Positions 8,701 through 17,578 of a DNA stretch of 64,000 bases are shown in pieces. The stretch comes from an uncultured Oscillospiraceae bacterium (GTDB taxonomy: Bacteria > Bacillota > Clostridia > Oscillospirales > Oscillospiraceae). The number at the start of each line of letters is the position of its first letter. The first letter of the stretch is position 1. The translations under genes and the position numbers were made by a program. The stretch is taken from positions 1 to 64,000 of the forward strand of contig CATKZW010000003.1 in the NCBI GenBank assembly GCA_949841465.1, given 5' to 3'. The notes beneath the pieces were generated by a model. That model did no database searches, was not told the DNA's origin, and saw nothing but the letters and a program-made list of their open reading frames with translations.

Positions 8701-9246
8701 TCAGTCCACCATCCTTTCCTTCAAATCGGCGTCGTACCACACATCGGGCTTGGCGCGCTTTCCATTCACGCAGGTCAGCGTGACCTGTGTGATCGTCTTG
8801 CCATCCGGCCCCTCTTTCACAAAAGCCAGAATGCTGTTTTGCTTGCCCCTGGCGACAGGGTCAGCGCCGCGCACCACCACATAGCCGTTTTTTCCGGCCT
8901 CGCCGCTGTCTTTGGTCACATGGCTGCTACATTTCCGTGCTGGATGATCCATCATGTAGGCCAGCGCGTGAAGGAAGAATTCCTCCCGATCCAGCCTTTT
9001 GAGGATAGTCAGCTCGGTACAGGAGATCTTGCTGTCTCTGCCGTCCTCGTCCACATCGCCGCCAGCGTTGACCAGACAGTATTCCGAACGCTCCATATCA
9101 GAGTAGTAGCTTAAACAGTCCAGAGGGTCCTCGGCGCAGTGAAAGCCGTTTTGGGCACAGTTGGCCTTGTCCGTCACATTGAGCCCCATCTGAAATTGAT
9201 AGCCCAGGCAGACAAGGCCGGGAGCGAAACCCTTATACGCGATCAT
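8701..9246 (-). CDS. DUF7666-type hypothetical protein
   Basis: The N-terminus MIAYKGF, GYQFQMGLNVTDKANC, NGFHCAEDPLDCLSYYSD matches a recurrent small domain in phages and mobile elements that I remember as DUF7666. Its function is unknown. The C-terminal half contains an ExxG-rich stretch and VVVRGADPVARGKQNS that may form a second small domain. It starts with ATG overlapping the stop of the PcfK-like gene by four bases and ends two bases before the PcfJ-like gene, so the three are co-translated. The domain name is from memory and not verified. Confidence 0.75.
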   Translation of the reverse strand: MIAYKGFAPGLVCLGYQFQMGLNVTDKANCAQNGFHCAEDPLDCLSYYSDMERSEYCLVNAGGDVDEDGRDSKISCTELTILKRLDREEFFLHALAYMMDHPARKCSSHVTKDSGEAGKNGYVVVRGADPVARGKQNSILAFVKEGPDGKTITQVTLTCVNGKRAKPDVWYDADLKERMVD

Positions 9247-10148
9247 CCGGCCTTCACCTCCGGCATGGCGAAATCTCCGAAGCTGATCTGCCCATCATCA
9301 TTCCGCTTTTTCGGAGCGGCGGGCTCCGCCTCCTTCGACGCCGCGTCCTTGGCGGCATCTCCTTTGGCCGTTGTGTCACCCTTGGCCGCAGCGTGCTTTG
9401 AGGTCGCGGTAGCCGCGCCGCGATAGGGCTTCGGCACGAATTTTTCTTCCTTTTCCACATCCTCCTTCACATCCGGAGTATTGAAATAGTCCACAGCCCA
9501 CTGGTAGCAAACACCCTCCGGGATGGCGCTTCCATAAGGATTCTCCCGGCTGGGCGTGATGCCCTTGGCCTTCAACTCGTCCTGCACGTACTCCCAGGCC
9601 TTTCGACCGATATACTGACAACAGCGGATCATGTTCTTGCGAGGATGCATCACCTTCCGGGCAAAGGTCGGGTCGGACAGGCACAGGGTCTGGATGTGCT
9701 CCATGACGCACTCCATCATGTGGCGGCGGGTCAGCTTTTCGGTGTCTTCGCCCACCCGTTTCAGGGCTTCAGCCAGCACCTCGTCGTTGCTCATATTTTC
9801 GATCTGGGCCAGCTTCAGTTTCTCTTCGGCCTTTTTCTGTTTCCGCTTGGCCTGCCACTCAGCCTTCCGTTTGGCCTCGGCCTCCTCGTGGGCCTTGCGC
9901 CTGGCGTCCTCGTCAACCTGCTCCTTCGCGGCCTTGTCCGCCTTATCACCGGCGGGCTGGGCCGGAGCGGCGGCCTGGGCCTTCACAGGCTGGGCGGCGG
10001 GGACAGAAGCAGCCTCCGCTTGGGGTGGGGCACCGGTACTGTCCGGGTCCGGAACGTCCGGCTCGTCATCTTCCAAAAACGCATCGTCATCCACAAAATC
10101 GTCGCCATCCTCGCGCAGGGCGGCATCGAGTTCAGAATAAGCTCCCAT
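9243..10148 (-). CDS. PcfK-like protein
   Basis: Residues 140-230 match the PcfK-like family: MMECVMEHIQTLC, MHPRKNMIRCCQYI, NPYGSAIPEGVCYQWAVDYF. The N-terminal 110 residues are an acidic start followed by an alanine/proline-rich and then a lysine/glutamate-rich coiled region. The tail is alanine/lysine-rich and ends in QISFGDFAMPEV, a short motif that could bind the replication clamp (inference from its QxxFxxF-like pattern). The gene starts with AGGAGG nine bases upstream. PcfK belongs to the pCF10 conjugation gene set. It overlaps the next gene by four bases. Confidence 0.88.
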   Translation of the reverse strand: MGAYSELDAALREDGDDFVDDDAFLEDDEPDVPDPDSTGAPPQAEAASVPAAQPVKAQAAAPAQPAGDKADKAAKEQVDEDARRKAHEEAEAKRKAEWQAKRKQKKAEEKLKLAQIENMSNDEVLAEALKRVGEDTEKLTRRHMMECVMEHIQTLCLSDPTFARKVMHPRKNMIRCCQYIGRKAWEYVQDELKAKGITPSRENPYGSAIPEGVCYQWAVDYFNTPDVKEDVEKEEKFVPKPYRGAATATSKHAAAKGDTTAKGDAAKDAASKEAEPAAPKKRNDDGQISFGDFAMPEVKAG

Positions 10149-10174
10149 TTTTATAGTCCTCCTAAAATATAATC

Positions 10175-10215
10175 AAAAAAAGGGCGCGGTCCGGCCATGC
10201 CGGACCTGCGTCCCT
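10175..10215 (-). terminator. Rho-independent terminator or attenuator
   Basis: Read leftward, a hairpin built on GGTCCGGC and its complement is followed by seven T residues. It lies between the 80-aa gene and the PcfK-like gene. Only about 27 bases then remain before the next ATG, so no ordinary promoter fits. Partial termination, balancing the two halves of the long operon, is a fair inference. Confidence 0.7.
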
Positions 10216-10227
10216 TCCTTGTTCTGC

Positions 10228-10470
10228 TCAAACCGCATACACCAGTGTGCTGAACGGGTCTACGCATCGGCACACCAGCCCTGGGTATTGGGCTGTCTTT
10301 CGTTTGATCTCTTGCTGGACGGCCAGAGCGCGGCCCTCGTCATAGGGCCACCCCCAGCCATCCCATACCATAGCGGTCAGGTAATGCTCACCGGGGGGCT
10401 GGCGTACCTCCGCGCCCAGCGCCCGGCAGGCCTCGCCAACCGCGTCAAGCTGCGCCATCCGCTCATTCAT
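10228..10470 (-). CDS. Small hypothetical protein (80 aa)
   Basis: The frame starts at an ATG at 10470 that overlaps the last codons and stop of the primase gene (MNERMAQLDAV). A second ATG four codons later is possible. The protein contains LGAEVRQPPGEHYLTAMVWDG and ends in a hydrophobic CRCVDPFSTLVYAV. It has no signal peptide. I do not recognise a family. The overlap suggests coupled synthesis with the primase-YodL protein, and a terminator-like hairpin follows. Confidence 0.65.
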   Translation of the reverse strand: MNERMAQLDAVGEACRALGAEVRQPPGEHYLTAMVWDGWGWPYDEGRALAVQQEIKRKTAQYPGLVCRCVDPFSTLVYAV

Positions 10471-12175
10471 CCTCGTCCGCATCACCCATGGGCACGGCCT
10501 GCTCCGCGTCGAACCGCACCGGGGTGAAGCCGTCCTCGTCACAGTAGAAGAAGTCCCGGTTGTCCCCGTCATACAGCTCCACAATATCGGACATGGACAG
10601 GCTGTGCCCCCGGTAGCCCTCGGGCAGATCGTCGTTGCACACACTGAAAATCTGCTCCAACACAACCTTCTCTGTCCACTCCTTGGGATGGATCAGTTCT
10701 CCGTCGTAGACAAGTTGGTAGCTGCCCGCCGGGGGCTGCTCATAGCCCGCCTTGCGCATGAACTCTATGCCGCGGAAGGCAAAGGGATAGGTTTCAATGC
10801 CTTTGACATCCAGCTGGTACACCCGGAACTTCTGGGTGCTCCGCTGGCTGTCCAGGTGCTTTTTGAGTGAGGCCCCAGGTTCCGTTTGCAGGTACATCTG
10901 GTACTCCTCATGGGTCAAGCCCAGAAACTCCTCCGCGCTCACCCCAATATTCGGCCTGCTCCGCCATTGATCGGCGCAACTGTCGATGTAGCCGAAGGGA
11001 CACATCCCGTTGAGGTACATCTCCTTGAAATTCATGTGTTCTCGCTCCTTTTTCTTCATTTCTTTCCGGCGCAGCGCCAAAAGCCAGTCGTCGATCCCCT
11101 TGTAGTTGGGGTTCCACACCAGCCGCCGGCACTGCAAACCGTTTTTCACCGCCAGCTGGTGAACCTTGGAGGCCCCCCGGCTGACGTTGGGATTACAATA
11201 CTTGTCCATGTCCTCGGCCTCGATGATCTCCTCCGTGCCGTTGCGGCGCAGAAAGGCAAAGAGTTCGTCCATACCCATGGTGTTGTTCACCCCTACCGTA
11301 GCGGCAAAGGTGCGGCCCATCAGGGCGTGGGCAATATCCGCTTTCAGCGCGCCCTCGGTCACATAGACCACACGGGAGCTGGGGTCTCCCACAAAGTGGA
11401 TGGGGCTCCCCGACGTGACGCCCATGGGCTTGCCAGTAGAGGAAAACGGGAGATATTTGATCCCCGATTTCTCCGGCGGATCGTCCTCCTTTTTGATGGG
11501 ACGGTCCAGTCTGATCTGTAAGCCTTGGAGCAATCCGTCCGCGCCCCGGAGGGGAATGACGATGCCGGACGTGCGCTGATGGAACTTCGCCCGCCACTTG
11601 CCGCCGTTGTCCAGATAGAAACCAGGTACACCCTCCACGGTACAGCCCTGCTTCGAAAGCTGGGCCGCGATGGCTCGGCATTGGTAAGCCGGGGGCGTGC
11701 TCTTGAACCCAAACCGTTGAATTTGCCCGTCCGTCAGCCCCCGCTTGGTGCGCAGGTGCTCCCGGTGGGCGGGGGAGAGGGTCAGCATAGCCAGCAGCGC
11801 CGCCAGAGTGCGGTGGATCTCCTGGGGACTGGCCCGCTGGGTCTGAGGCTCATCCGAGGCCTTCTCTACCTTGGCCTTGGGCGTGTACTCCCGTCCGGGG
11901 GTTCCAATCGCCAGCGCGTCACAGATTTCCTGGTAGGCGTCCGAGTTGCTGACGCCATGCACTTTCCCATAGAGGGCCAGCATACCGCCGCACTCGCCAC
12001 AGTGGTAGCAGCGCCAGGTGTCAATCTCCGGGTACAGGCCCAGCTTCCCCCGGCGGTCGCCGCAGATGGGACAGTCGCTATAGACCACACGTGAGCCGCC
12101 CCTCCGCCTGATGTTCAGGCGGAGGAGGTCAGCTATGTCCATGATAGTGAATGGAAAATCTGTCCCACTGGTCAC
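10463..12175 (-). CDS. DNA primase (CHC2 zinc finger, Toprim) fused to YodL domain
   Basis: Residues 33-65 form a CHC2-type zinc finger (CPICGDRRGKLGLY, then WRCYHCGECGG), which in primases binds template DNA. The middle part is Toprim-like: YVTEGALKADIAHAL carries the conserved Glu, and EAEDMDKYC the acidic metal site. The last 110 residues match the YodL domain, FRVYQLDVKG to GHSLSMSDIVELYDG and FFYCDEDGFTPV. So it combines primer synthesis with a small domain of unknown role. A GTG at 12175 follows AAGGAG by ten bases. An internal ATG at 11035 has its own AAGGAG and could produce a free 190-residue YodL protein. Confidence 0.85.
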   Translation of the reverse strand: MTSGTDFPFTIMDIADLLRLNIRRRGGSRVVYSDCPICGDRRGKLGLYPEIDTWRCYHCGECGGMLALYGKVHGVSNSDAYQEICDALAIGTPGREYTPKAKVEKASDEPQTQRASPQEIHRTLAALLAMLTLSPAHREHLRTKRGLTDGQIQRFGFKSTPPAYQCRAIAAQLSKQGCTVEGVPGFYLDNGGKWRAKFHQRTSGIVIPLRGADGLLQGLQIRLDRPIKKEDDPPEKSGIKYLPFSSTGKPMGVTSGSPIHFVGDPSSRVVYVTEGALKADIAHALMGRTFAATVGVNNTMGMDELFAFLRRNGTEEIIEAEDMDKYCNPNVSRGASKVHQLAVKNGLQCRRLVWNPNYKGIDDWLLALRRKEMKKKEREHMNFKEMYLNGMCPFGYIDSCADQWRSRPNIGVSAEEFLGLTHEEYQMYLQTEPGASLKKHLDSQRSTQKFRVYQLDVKGIETYPFAFRGIEFMRKAGYEQPPAGSYQLVYDGELIHPKEWTEKVVLEQIFSVCNDDLPEGYRGHSLSMSDIVELYDGDNRDFFYCDEDGFTPVRFDAEQAVPMGDADEDE

Positions 12176-12212
12176 AGGGGGTCAGCTCCTTCCTTCTCTG
12201 GCTGGGAATGGG

Positions 12213-13280
12213 TCATCCGGCCAACTTCAGTTCCAAATCGTTCAGGACTACGGTGGCCGCAGCTTTGAGCTCATTGTCCGCAAAGGGACATACGCTCTGG
12301 AGCCATCGCAAACTGGTGGGCCGGTCCTTGGCCACCTGCGCCAGCGTCCAGCCCTTGCAGGTGCCGTCCAGCACCTTGAGGCTTCGGGCCTGCTCCAGCG
12401 TCATGCGCTTGCAGATCTCCTCCACCGGCATATCCGGCGTATAGGTCACCGGCGCGGGTTCAGCGGGAGCTGACCGGGCGGGTTCAGCCGCAGGAGCCGC
12501 TTCGGGTTCGGGCTGGGCGTTCGGCCCATCCTGCCCGCCCGCCGCCGACGGCTGGCGGGCATCGCCGATGTTTACCACAGTCGAAGCAGATTCCTCTTTC
12601 TTCGGGGCCGGGGCAGCGTGGGGCTGAGGGTCCACTGGCGCGGGGCGCGGGGCTGCATGAGGCGGCGGGCCTACGGGGGCGGGACGGGGAGCGGCACCAG
12701 CGGCAGGTTTAGGCTGCTGGGCCGTTTCATCCGCAGCCGGGGCAGCACTGTCTGCGGTCTTCTGCGCAAGTGTGCCAGTCTGCGCCGGGGCAGGGGAGGA
12801 CTCAACCGTTTCCGCAGGCTGTTCCCCGCCATCCGTTTGGCTGGGCTGGGCCGCCGTTGCCGAGATCCCCACAGTGCGGGCCAGCAACGAAACTTCAAGG
12901 TTGAACCCAGAGGCGCTCAATGCCCCTTCCAGCGCGGCCTCCTGGGCGGCGTGGATGTACGCCTCACCCTTGGCCTTGTCCGCCCTTTTGGTGGCGGTGA
13001 CGCTGGCCAAAGGGTTGCGGTCTGCTGTGTCCGCGAACACCTGGGCCTCGTAGATGGCCATGGTATCCGACACCCGCAGAGCGTTCAGCACCAACCCGCC
13101 GTTCGGGCAGGCCAGCCGGAACCACCTTTTCGTACCCTCCAGGGTCATCTCCACCGTCTGGCCTTTGCCGTCGGGCTTTTCCACCTTACGGAGGAATTCC
13201 GAAAAATCAAAGCCCGGAAGCCTCCGCAGATCCCAAGGGGCATAGAGGTTACCTGTCGTCGTGTTTTTCTCGTCGGTCAT
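12213..13280 (-). CDS. Hypothetical protein, possible annealing-type domain
   Basis: The start at 13280 (MTDEKNTTTG) follows GGAAGGGAG. Residues 1-130 end in AQVFADTADRNPLASVTATK and YIHAAQEAALEGALSASGF. This arrangement, strand followed by a helix with conserved small residues, resembles single-strand annealing proteins of the Rad52/Erf kind. A proline/alanine linker of about 140 residues follows. A C-terminal domain of about 65 residues (MPVEEICKRMTLEQARSLKV, DRPTSLRWL) is similar in pattern to the small domain at the end of ExoX-type proteins. Lying between the helicase and primase genes, it may help recombination. Assignments here are from pattern memory and uncertain. Confidence 0.7.
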   Translation of the reverse strand: MTDEKNTTTGNLYAPWDLRRLPGFDFSEFLRKVEKPDGKGQTVEMTLEGTKRWFRLACPNGGLVLNALRVSDTMAIYEAQVFADTADRNPLASVTATKRADKAKGEAYIHAAQEAALEGALSASGFNLEVSLLARTVGISATAAQPSQTDGGEQPAETVESSPAPAQTGTLAQKTADSAAPAADETAQQPKPAAGAAPRPAPVGPPPHAAPRPAPVDPQPHAAPAPKKEESASTVVNIGDARQPSAAGGQDGPNAQPEPEAAPAAEPARSAPAEPAPVTYTPDMPVEEICKRMTLEQARSLKVLDGTCKGWTLAQVAKDRPTSLRWLQSVCPFADNELKAAATVVLNDLELKLAG

Positions 13281-13346
13281 TTGAACATTCTCCCTTCCAA
13301 AAATAAATAGGAGATGGCCGCGCGTTTTTTTGCGCGTCATCTCGAA

Positions 13347-15629
13347 TTAACTGGCATTTTTCAATTCTTCACCGCTGGCCGGGGCGTTCCGTCGGGCCAG
13401 CGCCTGGTGGTACAGCTGGATGCGTTCCCCCAGCAGGGTATTGCGCTTGCCCGTGCTGCACTTGCCCACCGCCATGTAGATGGCCTTCTTCATGCCCACC
13501 AGCACCACCCGCCGCTTGGCACGGGTGATGGCCGTGTAGAGGAGATTCCGGGACAGCAATATCCTGTGGGCCGGGAGCATGGGCACGATCACCGTGTCGT
13601 ACTCGCTGCCCTGGGACTTGTGGATGGTAGTGGCGTAGGCCAGCTCCAACTCCCCCAGGCTCTCCAGGGGGTAGTCCGCGTACCGCCCGTCAAAGCAGAC
13701 GGTGAGCGTCCCCGGCTGGACGCCGGACACGATGCCCACCTCGCCGTTGAACACACCCGCGGCCAACTGATGGCCCTCCTCGTCGTACAATGCGACATCA
13801 TAATCGTTTTTTGTCTGCATCACCCGGTCTCCCAGGCGGAACAGACGCCCGCCGTTGGACAGCTCGGGCTTGCTGATATCCGATGGGTTGATCTCCGCCT
13901 GGATGGCCGCGTTCAGGCTGTTGGCCGACGCATCTCCTGTGGCGCGGAACGGTGTGAGGATCTGCACCTGCTCCATGGCGGTATGACCCAGAGCTCCCCG
14001 GTAGAGTACCCGGATCAGTGCCGCCGTTTCCTCCTGGGATTCCGTTTCGGTGAGGGAGAAGTCCCGGCCATAGTGGAGCTGGCCGCTGCCCTCCCGGATG
14101 AACTTGGCGTTGTAGGCGATAAGGCTGTCCTCCGCCTGACGGAAGATTTGATCCAGCACCGTCACCGGCACCAGCCCGCACTGGATGAGCTCACGGAACA
14201 CGCTGCCCGCGCCCACGCTCTCCAGCTGGTCGGCGTCGCCCACGATCAGCACCTTTGTCTCGGGCTTCAACCGGGCGAACAGCTGATAGGCCAGCCACAT
14301 ATCCACCATGGAGGCCTCGTCCACGATAAGGAAATCGGCTTCCAGCGGCTTCTTCTCCTGCCAGCCCGCATCCTCCCCGTGGAGGCCCAGCAGACTGTGG
14401 AGGGTGGCGGCATTATCCATCCCGGTGGTCTCCGCCATGCGGCGGCTGGCCTTGCCGGTGGGCGCGCCCAGGGCGATGGTGGCCTTGGGGTACAGCTCCT
14501 GGTATGCCTCGATCACCGCCTTCAAGATGGTACTCTTGCCGGTGCCGGGCCCACCTGTGATGATGGACAGGTTGTGCCGGAAGGCCATCTCCACCGCCCG
14601 GTACTGCATGGGGGACAGGATGATGCCCAGCTTGCCCCTGATACGATCCATGACGGGGGCCAAATTGACCGGCTCCGGCTTATCCAGCAGCATTTCCGCC
14701 ACCTTGCGGGCTGTCTCGCTCTCTTGGCTGAACACATGGGGCAGGTAGATATTGCCCTTCTTGGACACCACCACGTTGTTCATCACCATAGCGCGCAGTT
14801 CCCCCTCCAACTGGGGCCGTTGTAGGCGCTGATCCAGCTGGGGGATCTTTTCATTCAGAAGCGCCAGAGCCTCGCCCAGCAGCTTTTCCGCCTCCAGGTA
14901 GAGATGGCCGCCCTCTGACCGGGATTTCTCCAGGGCGTAAAACAATGCGCCCTGCACCCGCATGGGGTCATGGATGTCTCCGCCGGACTTGACCACGATG
15001 GCGTCCACGCGCTTGAACCCGAAACCGGGAATTTGGCACAGCTGATAAAAGCTCTTGCGCAGCAGGGCGGCACCGTCCGGGCCAAAGTGCTCGTAAATCT
15101 TCATGGCCGTTTTGGGGGTCAGCTTGAAGGGGGCCAGCACGGTCATCAGATCCCGGACGGCCTTACTTTCGGCATAGCCCGCCTTGATCTCCTCCAGCTT
15201 GTCTTCCGTAATGCCCCGGATTTCCAGCAGCTTTTCCGGCTGATTCTCAATGACATTGAGCGAATCTGTGCCAAACCGCTGAACAATATCCCCGGCGGTC
15301 TTGGGGCCGATGCCCTTTAGCAGCCCGGAGGACAGATAGCCCAGGATGCCCTCAATGGTGGGCGGCACCAGCTCACGCCAGCTGTCCACCTGGAACTGGG
15401 GGCCGTATTTGCCGTTGACCCACGCTCCGTCCAGCTCCATCTTGATGGCGCCCGTCCGGGGCAGGTCATAGCCCACGGCCACAAAGCGGATCAGGTGGTC
15501 CGCAAACCTGTACTTGTCCCGGGCGTCCTCCGGCACCATGGGATCGGCGGTTTTCAACCGCAGGACGCAGTATTTTCCGGCCTCGTTGTAGTACAGCGTT
15601 TTGTCATACGCCGCCACAATACTACTCAT
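13347..15629 (-). CDS. RecD2-type ATP-dependent DNA helicase
   Basis: A superfamily 1B helicase of 760 residues, the length of RecD2/YrrC proteins. The N-terminal part holds an OB-like region and helix-hairpin-helix motifs (LLKGIGPKTAGDIV near 105, IPGFGFKRVDAI). Walker A is GGPGTGKST near residue 360 and Walker B is LIVDEASMVD. Motif III is VGDADQLESVGAG, and motif VI is LLYTAITRAKRRVVLVG. RecD2 unwinds 5' to 3'. In the element it may process DNA ends with the YqaJ exonuclease encoded immediately upstream. GGAGG overlaps the YqaJ stop codon and supports the ATG at 15629. Confidence 0.9.
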   Translation of the reverse strand: MSSIVAAYDKTLYYNEAGKYCVLRLKTADPMVPEDARDKYRFADHLIRFVAVGYDLPRTGAIKMELDGAWVNGKYGPQFQVDSWRELVPPTIEGILGYLSSGLLKGIGPKTAGDIVQRFGTDSLNVIENQPEKLLEIRGITEDKLEEIKAGYAESKAVRDLMTVLAPFKLTPKTAMKIYEHFGPDGAALLRKSFYQLCQIPGFGFKRVDAIVVKSGGDIHDPMRVQGALFYALEKSRSEGGHLYLEAEKLLGEALALLNEKIPQLDQRLQRPQLEGELRAMVMNNVVVSKKGNIYLPHVFSQESETARKVAEMLLDKPEPVNLAPVMDRIRGKLGIILSPMQYRAVEMAFRHNLSIITGGPGTGKSTILKAVIEAYQELYPKATIALGAPTGKASRRMAETTGMDNAATLHSLLGLHGEDAGWQEKKPLEADFLIVDEASMVDMWLAYQLFARLKPETKVLIVGDADQLESVGAGSVFRELIQCGLVPVTVLDQIFRQAEDSLIAYNAKFIREGSGQLHYGRDFSLTETESQEETAALIRVLYRGALGHTAMEQVQILTPFRATGDASANSLNAAIQAEINPSDISKPELSNGGRLFRLGDRVMQTKNDYDVALYDEEGHQLAAGVFNGEVGIVSGVQPGTLTVCFDGRYADYPLESLGELELAYATTIHKSQGSEYDTVIVPMLPAHRILLSRNLLYTAITRAKRRVVLVGMKKAIYMAVGKCSTGKRNTLLGERIQLYHQALARRNAPASGEELKNAS

Positions 15630-15640
15630 GTGCGTACCTC

Positions 15641-16696
15641 CTATGCCGCCGCTTCCGCAGCGGTAAATTTCACATTGAACGTCCGGCTCTCGGACACCGA
15701 GACATATTGCTCAAAGATGTCCGGATGGGTGTCCTTCAGCCGCAGCAGGTCGTCCTTTCGCATACTGACACGACGGCTGGGCTTCATGGTGATGGTGTAG
15801 CTGCCACTTCCATCCTCATAGGCGGCGGACCAACTCCCGGCCATGTCAGCCACAATGGACGCTTTCAGCCGCTCCATTTCATCCTCCAACGTTTTCACGC
15901 TGGCGTTGAGGGCGATCTTCTGATCCCTCAGATCTACATATCGCCGAACGTTCTCAGATTGGGCCTCGGTGAAGGTTGCCGGAGGCATATCCTTATAGGA
16001 CGGGCCCAGACAGCGGCGCAGGCTCTCCAAAATCAGCGCGCCGTCATCCTCGATGTAGGGCGGTGGAATTTTGGCTTTGACGTGGTTCACCCAAAAGTGC
16101 TCCTCCAGGGCGATCAGTTCTGCTTCGTACTTCAAATCCCGGTCGATGCTGCGGATGATAACGTCATCCTCGCTGTTGCCATAGAGGCAGCAAAAATATA
16201 CACGATTCAGATTCATCACAGCCATGTAGTGCCGTCCCTGGACCTCGTAATACTGCGGTACGATGGGCTTGCCGTCATACTCCCACTTGTCCCGGGCGTT
16301 GTAGTTGGTGGTCTTGCACTCCAGAATGGCGGTACTTCCGTCCGGCTGCTTCACCAGGCGGTCCACGTCGGCCAGCATCCAGGGATGATCCGGGTGCTGG
16401 AACATGACCGGCATGGGACAGACCTCCAGCCCGGTTTTTTTCGCAAAGATTCGGGCCACCAAGTCTTCCAGCAGAGTGCCCGCCTCCTTGGCCACCCAGT
16501 TCTGCTCGTCATCCTCCACAGGCTGCCCCAGCTTGTCGTAGTAGAGGTCTACCCCGGTGCGGAAGGGCGAAATGCCCAGCACAGCGGCTGCGTCGCTGCC
16601 GCCGATGCCCTGGCGACGGTATGCCAGCCATTCCTCCCGGGACAGGTCAGCCGTGGGAGTGAGCACATTAGGCAGCTTTCCCTGCGGCTCCGCCAC
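15641..16696 (-). CDS. YqaJ-family viral recombinase / exonuclease
   Basis: The protein carries the YqaJ nuclease core: RRQGIGGSDAAAVLGISPF near residue 30, then LLEDLVARIF, LADVDRLV and AILECKTTNY, which hold the Asp, Glu and Lys of the PD-(D/E)xK site. Such enzymes, like lambda Exo, digest one strand to prepare DNA for annealing. About 120 residues of coiled and beta structure follow. The start is a GTG at 16696 preceded by a G-rich AAAGGGGG. It overlaps the small upstream gene by 29 bases. It is followed 12 bases later by the helicase gene. Confidence 0.88.
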   Translation of the reverse strand: MAEPQGKLPNVLTPTADLSREEWLAYRRQGIGGSDAAAVLGISPFRTGVDLYYDKLGQPVEDDEQNWVAKEAGTLLEDLVARIFAKKTGLEVCPMPVMFQHPDHPWMLADVDRLVKQPDGSTAILECKTTNYNARDKWEYDGKPIVPQYYEVQGRHYMAVMNLNRVYFCCLYGNSEDDVIIRSIDRDLKYEAELIALEEHFWVNHVKAKIPPPYIEDDGALILESLRRCLGPSYKDMPPATFTEAQSENVRRYVDLRDQKIALNASVKTLEDEMERLKASIVADMAGSWSAAYEDGSGSYTITMKPSRRVSMRKDDLLRLKDTHPDIFEQYVSVSESRTFNVKFTAAEAAA

Positions 16697-16826
16697 GGTT
16701 CGCCGCCCCCTTTCCTGGGATAGTCCCCCTGGGCTTGAGGGCCTGGAGTTGTCTCCGACCCGGTTTCATAGAGCCCATCCCACGGCGCGGGCGGCCTCCG
16801 GGCTTCCATACTGCGTGATACTTCAT
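16668..16826 (-). CDS. Small basic protein (52 aa), first gene of element operon
   Basis: The ATG at 16826 is preceded by GGAAAGGAG eight bases upstream, one of the best ribosome sites in the element. The 52 residues start MKYHAVWKPGGRPRRGMGSM and are rich in Arg, Lys, Gly and Pro, suggesting a disordered nucleic-acid-binding peptide. It overlaps the yqaJ-like gene by 29 bases in another frame. It is the first gene after the structured leader. No family is known to me. Confidence 0.55.
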   Translation of the reverse strand: MKYHAVWKPGGRPRRGMGSMKPGRRQLQALKPRGTIPGKGAANRGGAAGKAA

Positions 16827-16839
16827 GTCTGAACTCCTT

Positions 16840-17208
16840 TCCTTTTTTGATTTATCCTCAAAGCCTTTCAGCGTTTGGGCAAACAAAAAAAGCGGGAACA
16901 ACTGGATTCCGGCATTGCCGGCTTGGCTCATCCGCAGATGAACCCCAGTCATTCCCGCTTTACACGCTGGGGAGTGTCTCCCCCATATTGAAAACAAAAT
17001 CGCCAGCGGATGCCGCCACAAAATGGGCAGACTTCTCCCGCTGACGATACAAACAAACCCCAGATACGCCCGCGTGGTCTTTTCCCTGCGGAGGCAGAGT
17101 GCGTATCCGCAAATATGTGCAATGCGAAACCTTTCGCCCCCAAGCCGGTAAGGCCGGCCTGCCCTCCCACAGCGGGGAGGAAGCGCACATAGAATCAATT
17201 ACGAAGGA
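16840..17208 (-). other. Structured noncoding leader of element operon
   Basis: About 370 bases separate the promoter at 17209-17237 from the first gene. At least two folded blocks are visible. One has an outer 10-bp stem (16889-16898 with 16952-16961), a short inner stem, and two small hairpins inside (16909-16921 and 16928-16941), giving a cloverleaf shape. The second has an imperfect 11-bp stem (16999-17009 with 17038-17048). Short frames in this stretch lack ribosome sites. It may be a regulatory RNA leader or a DNA-level recognition site such as a transfer origin. Confidence 0.5.
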
Positions 17209-17237
17209 ATAATACCACAATATTTAGTGTCTGTCAA
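17209..17237 (-). promoter_or_regulatory. Promoter of leftward element operon
   Basis: Read leftward: TTGACA, 17 bases, TATTAT. It is the only near-consensus promoter before the long leftward gene train and sits at the head of the hairpin-rich leader. It lies about 340 bases from the excisionase gene, which reads in the opposite direction. Confidence 0.8.
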
Positions 17238-17578
17238 CTGTATTATTCCATATCTTGTACTCAAAAATTTCTCCAAAAAATTTTTGGCTTGTTGCAAGAA
17301 AATAGAAGTTACTTCCTATTTATTATGATAGAAGCCCAAACAGCTTTTGCACCTTGACAAATGGCGCAAGCCCATACCCTGTCCCGGCAGTCATACAGGA
17401 GCGGCGGATAGTGCGCATTGCGCGCCCACCGCACAATCGGCGCACAGCGCGGCCTGGAAATACGCGGTCTAAAGCAAGAGCGCAGGAAGTGGGCCGGGAG
17501 CAGGGGAGAGCACTGATTATTTCGACAAGACAGAGTTATTATTCTCTATCAAATATTAGCATAGAAAGGGGTATGCCA

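Noticed and set aside
16960..17220. Several short open frames in the element leader
   Set aside because: No ribosome sites; the region is dominated by hairpins and follows a promoter.
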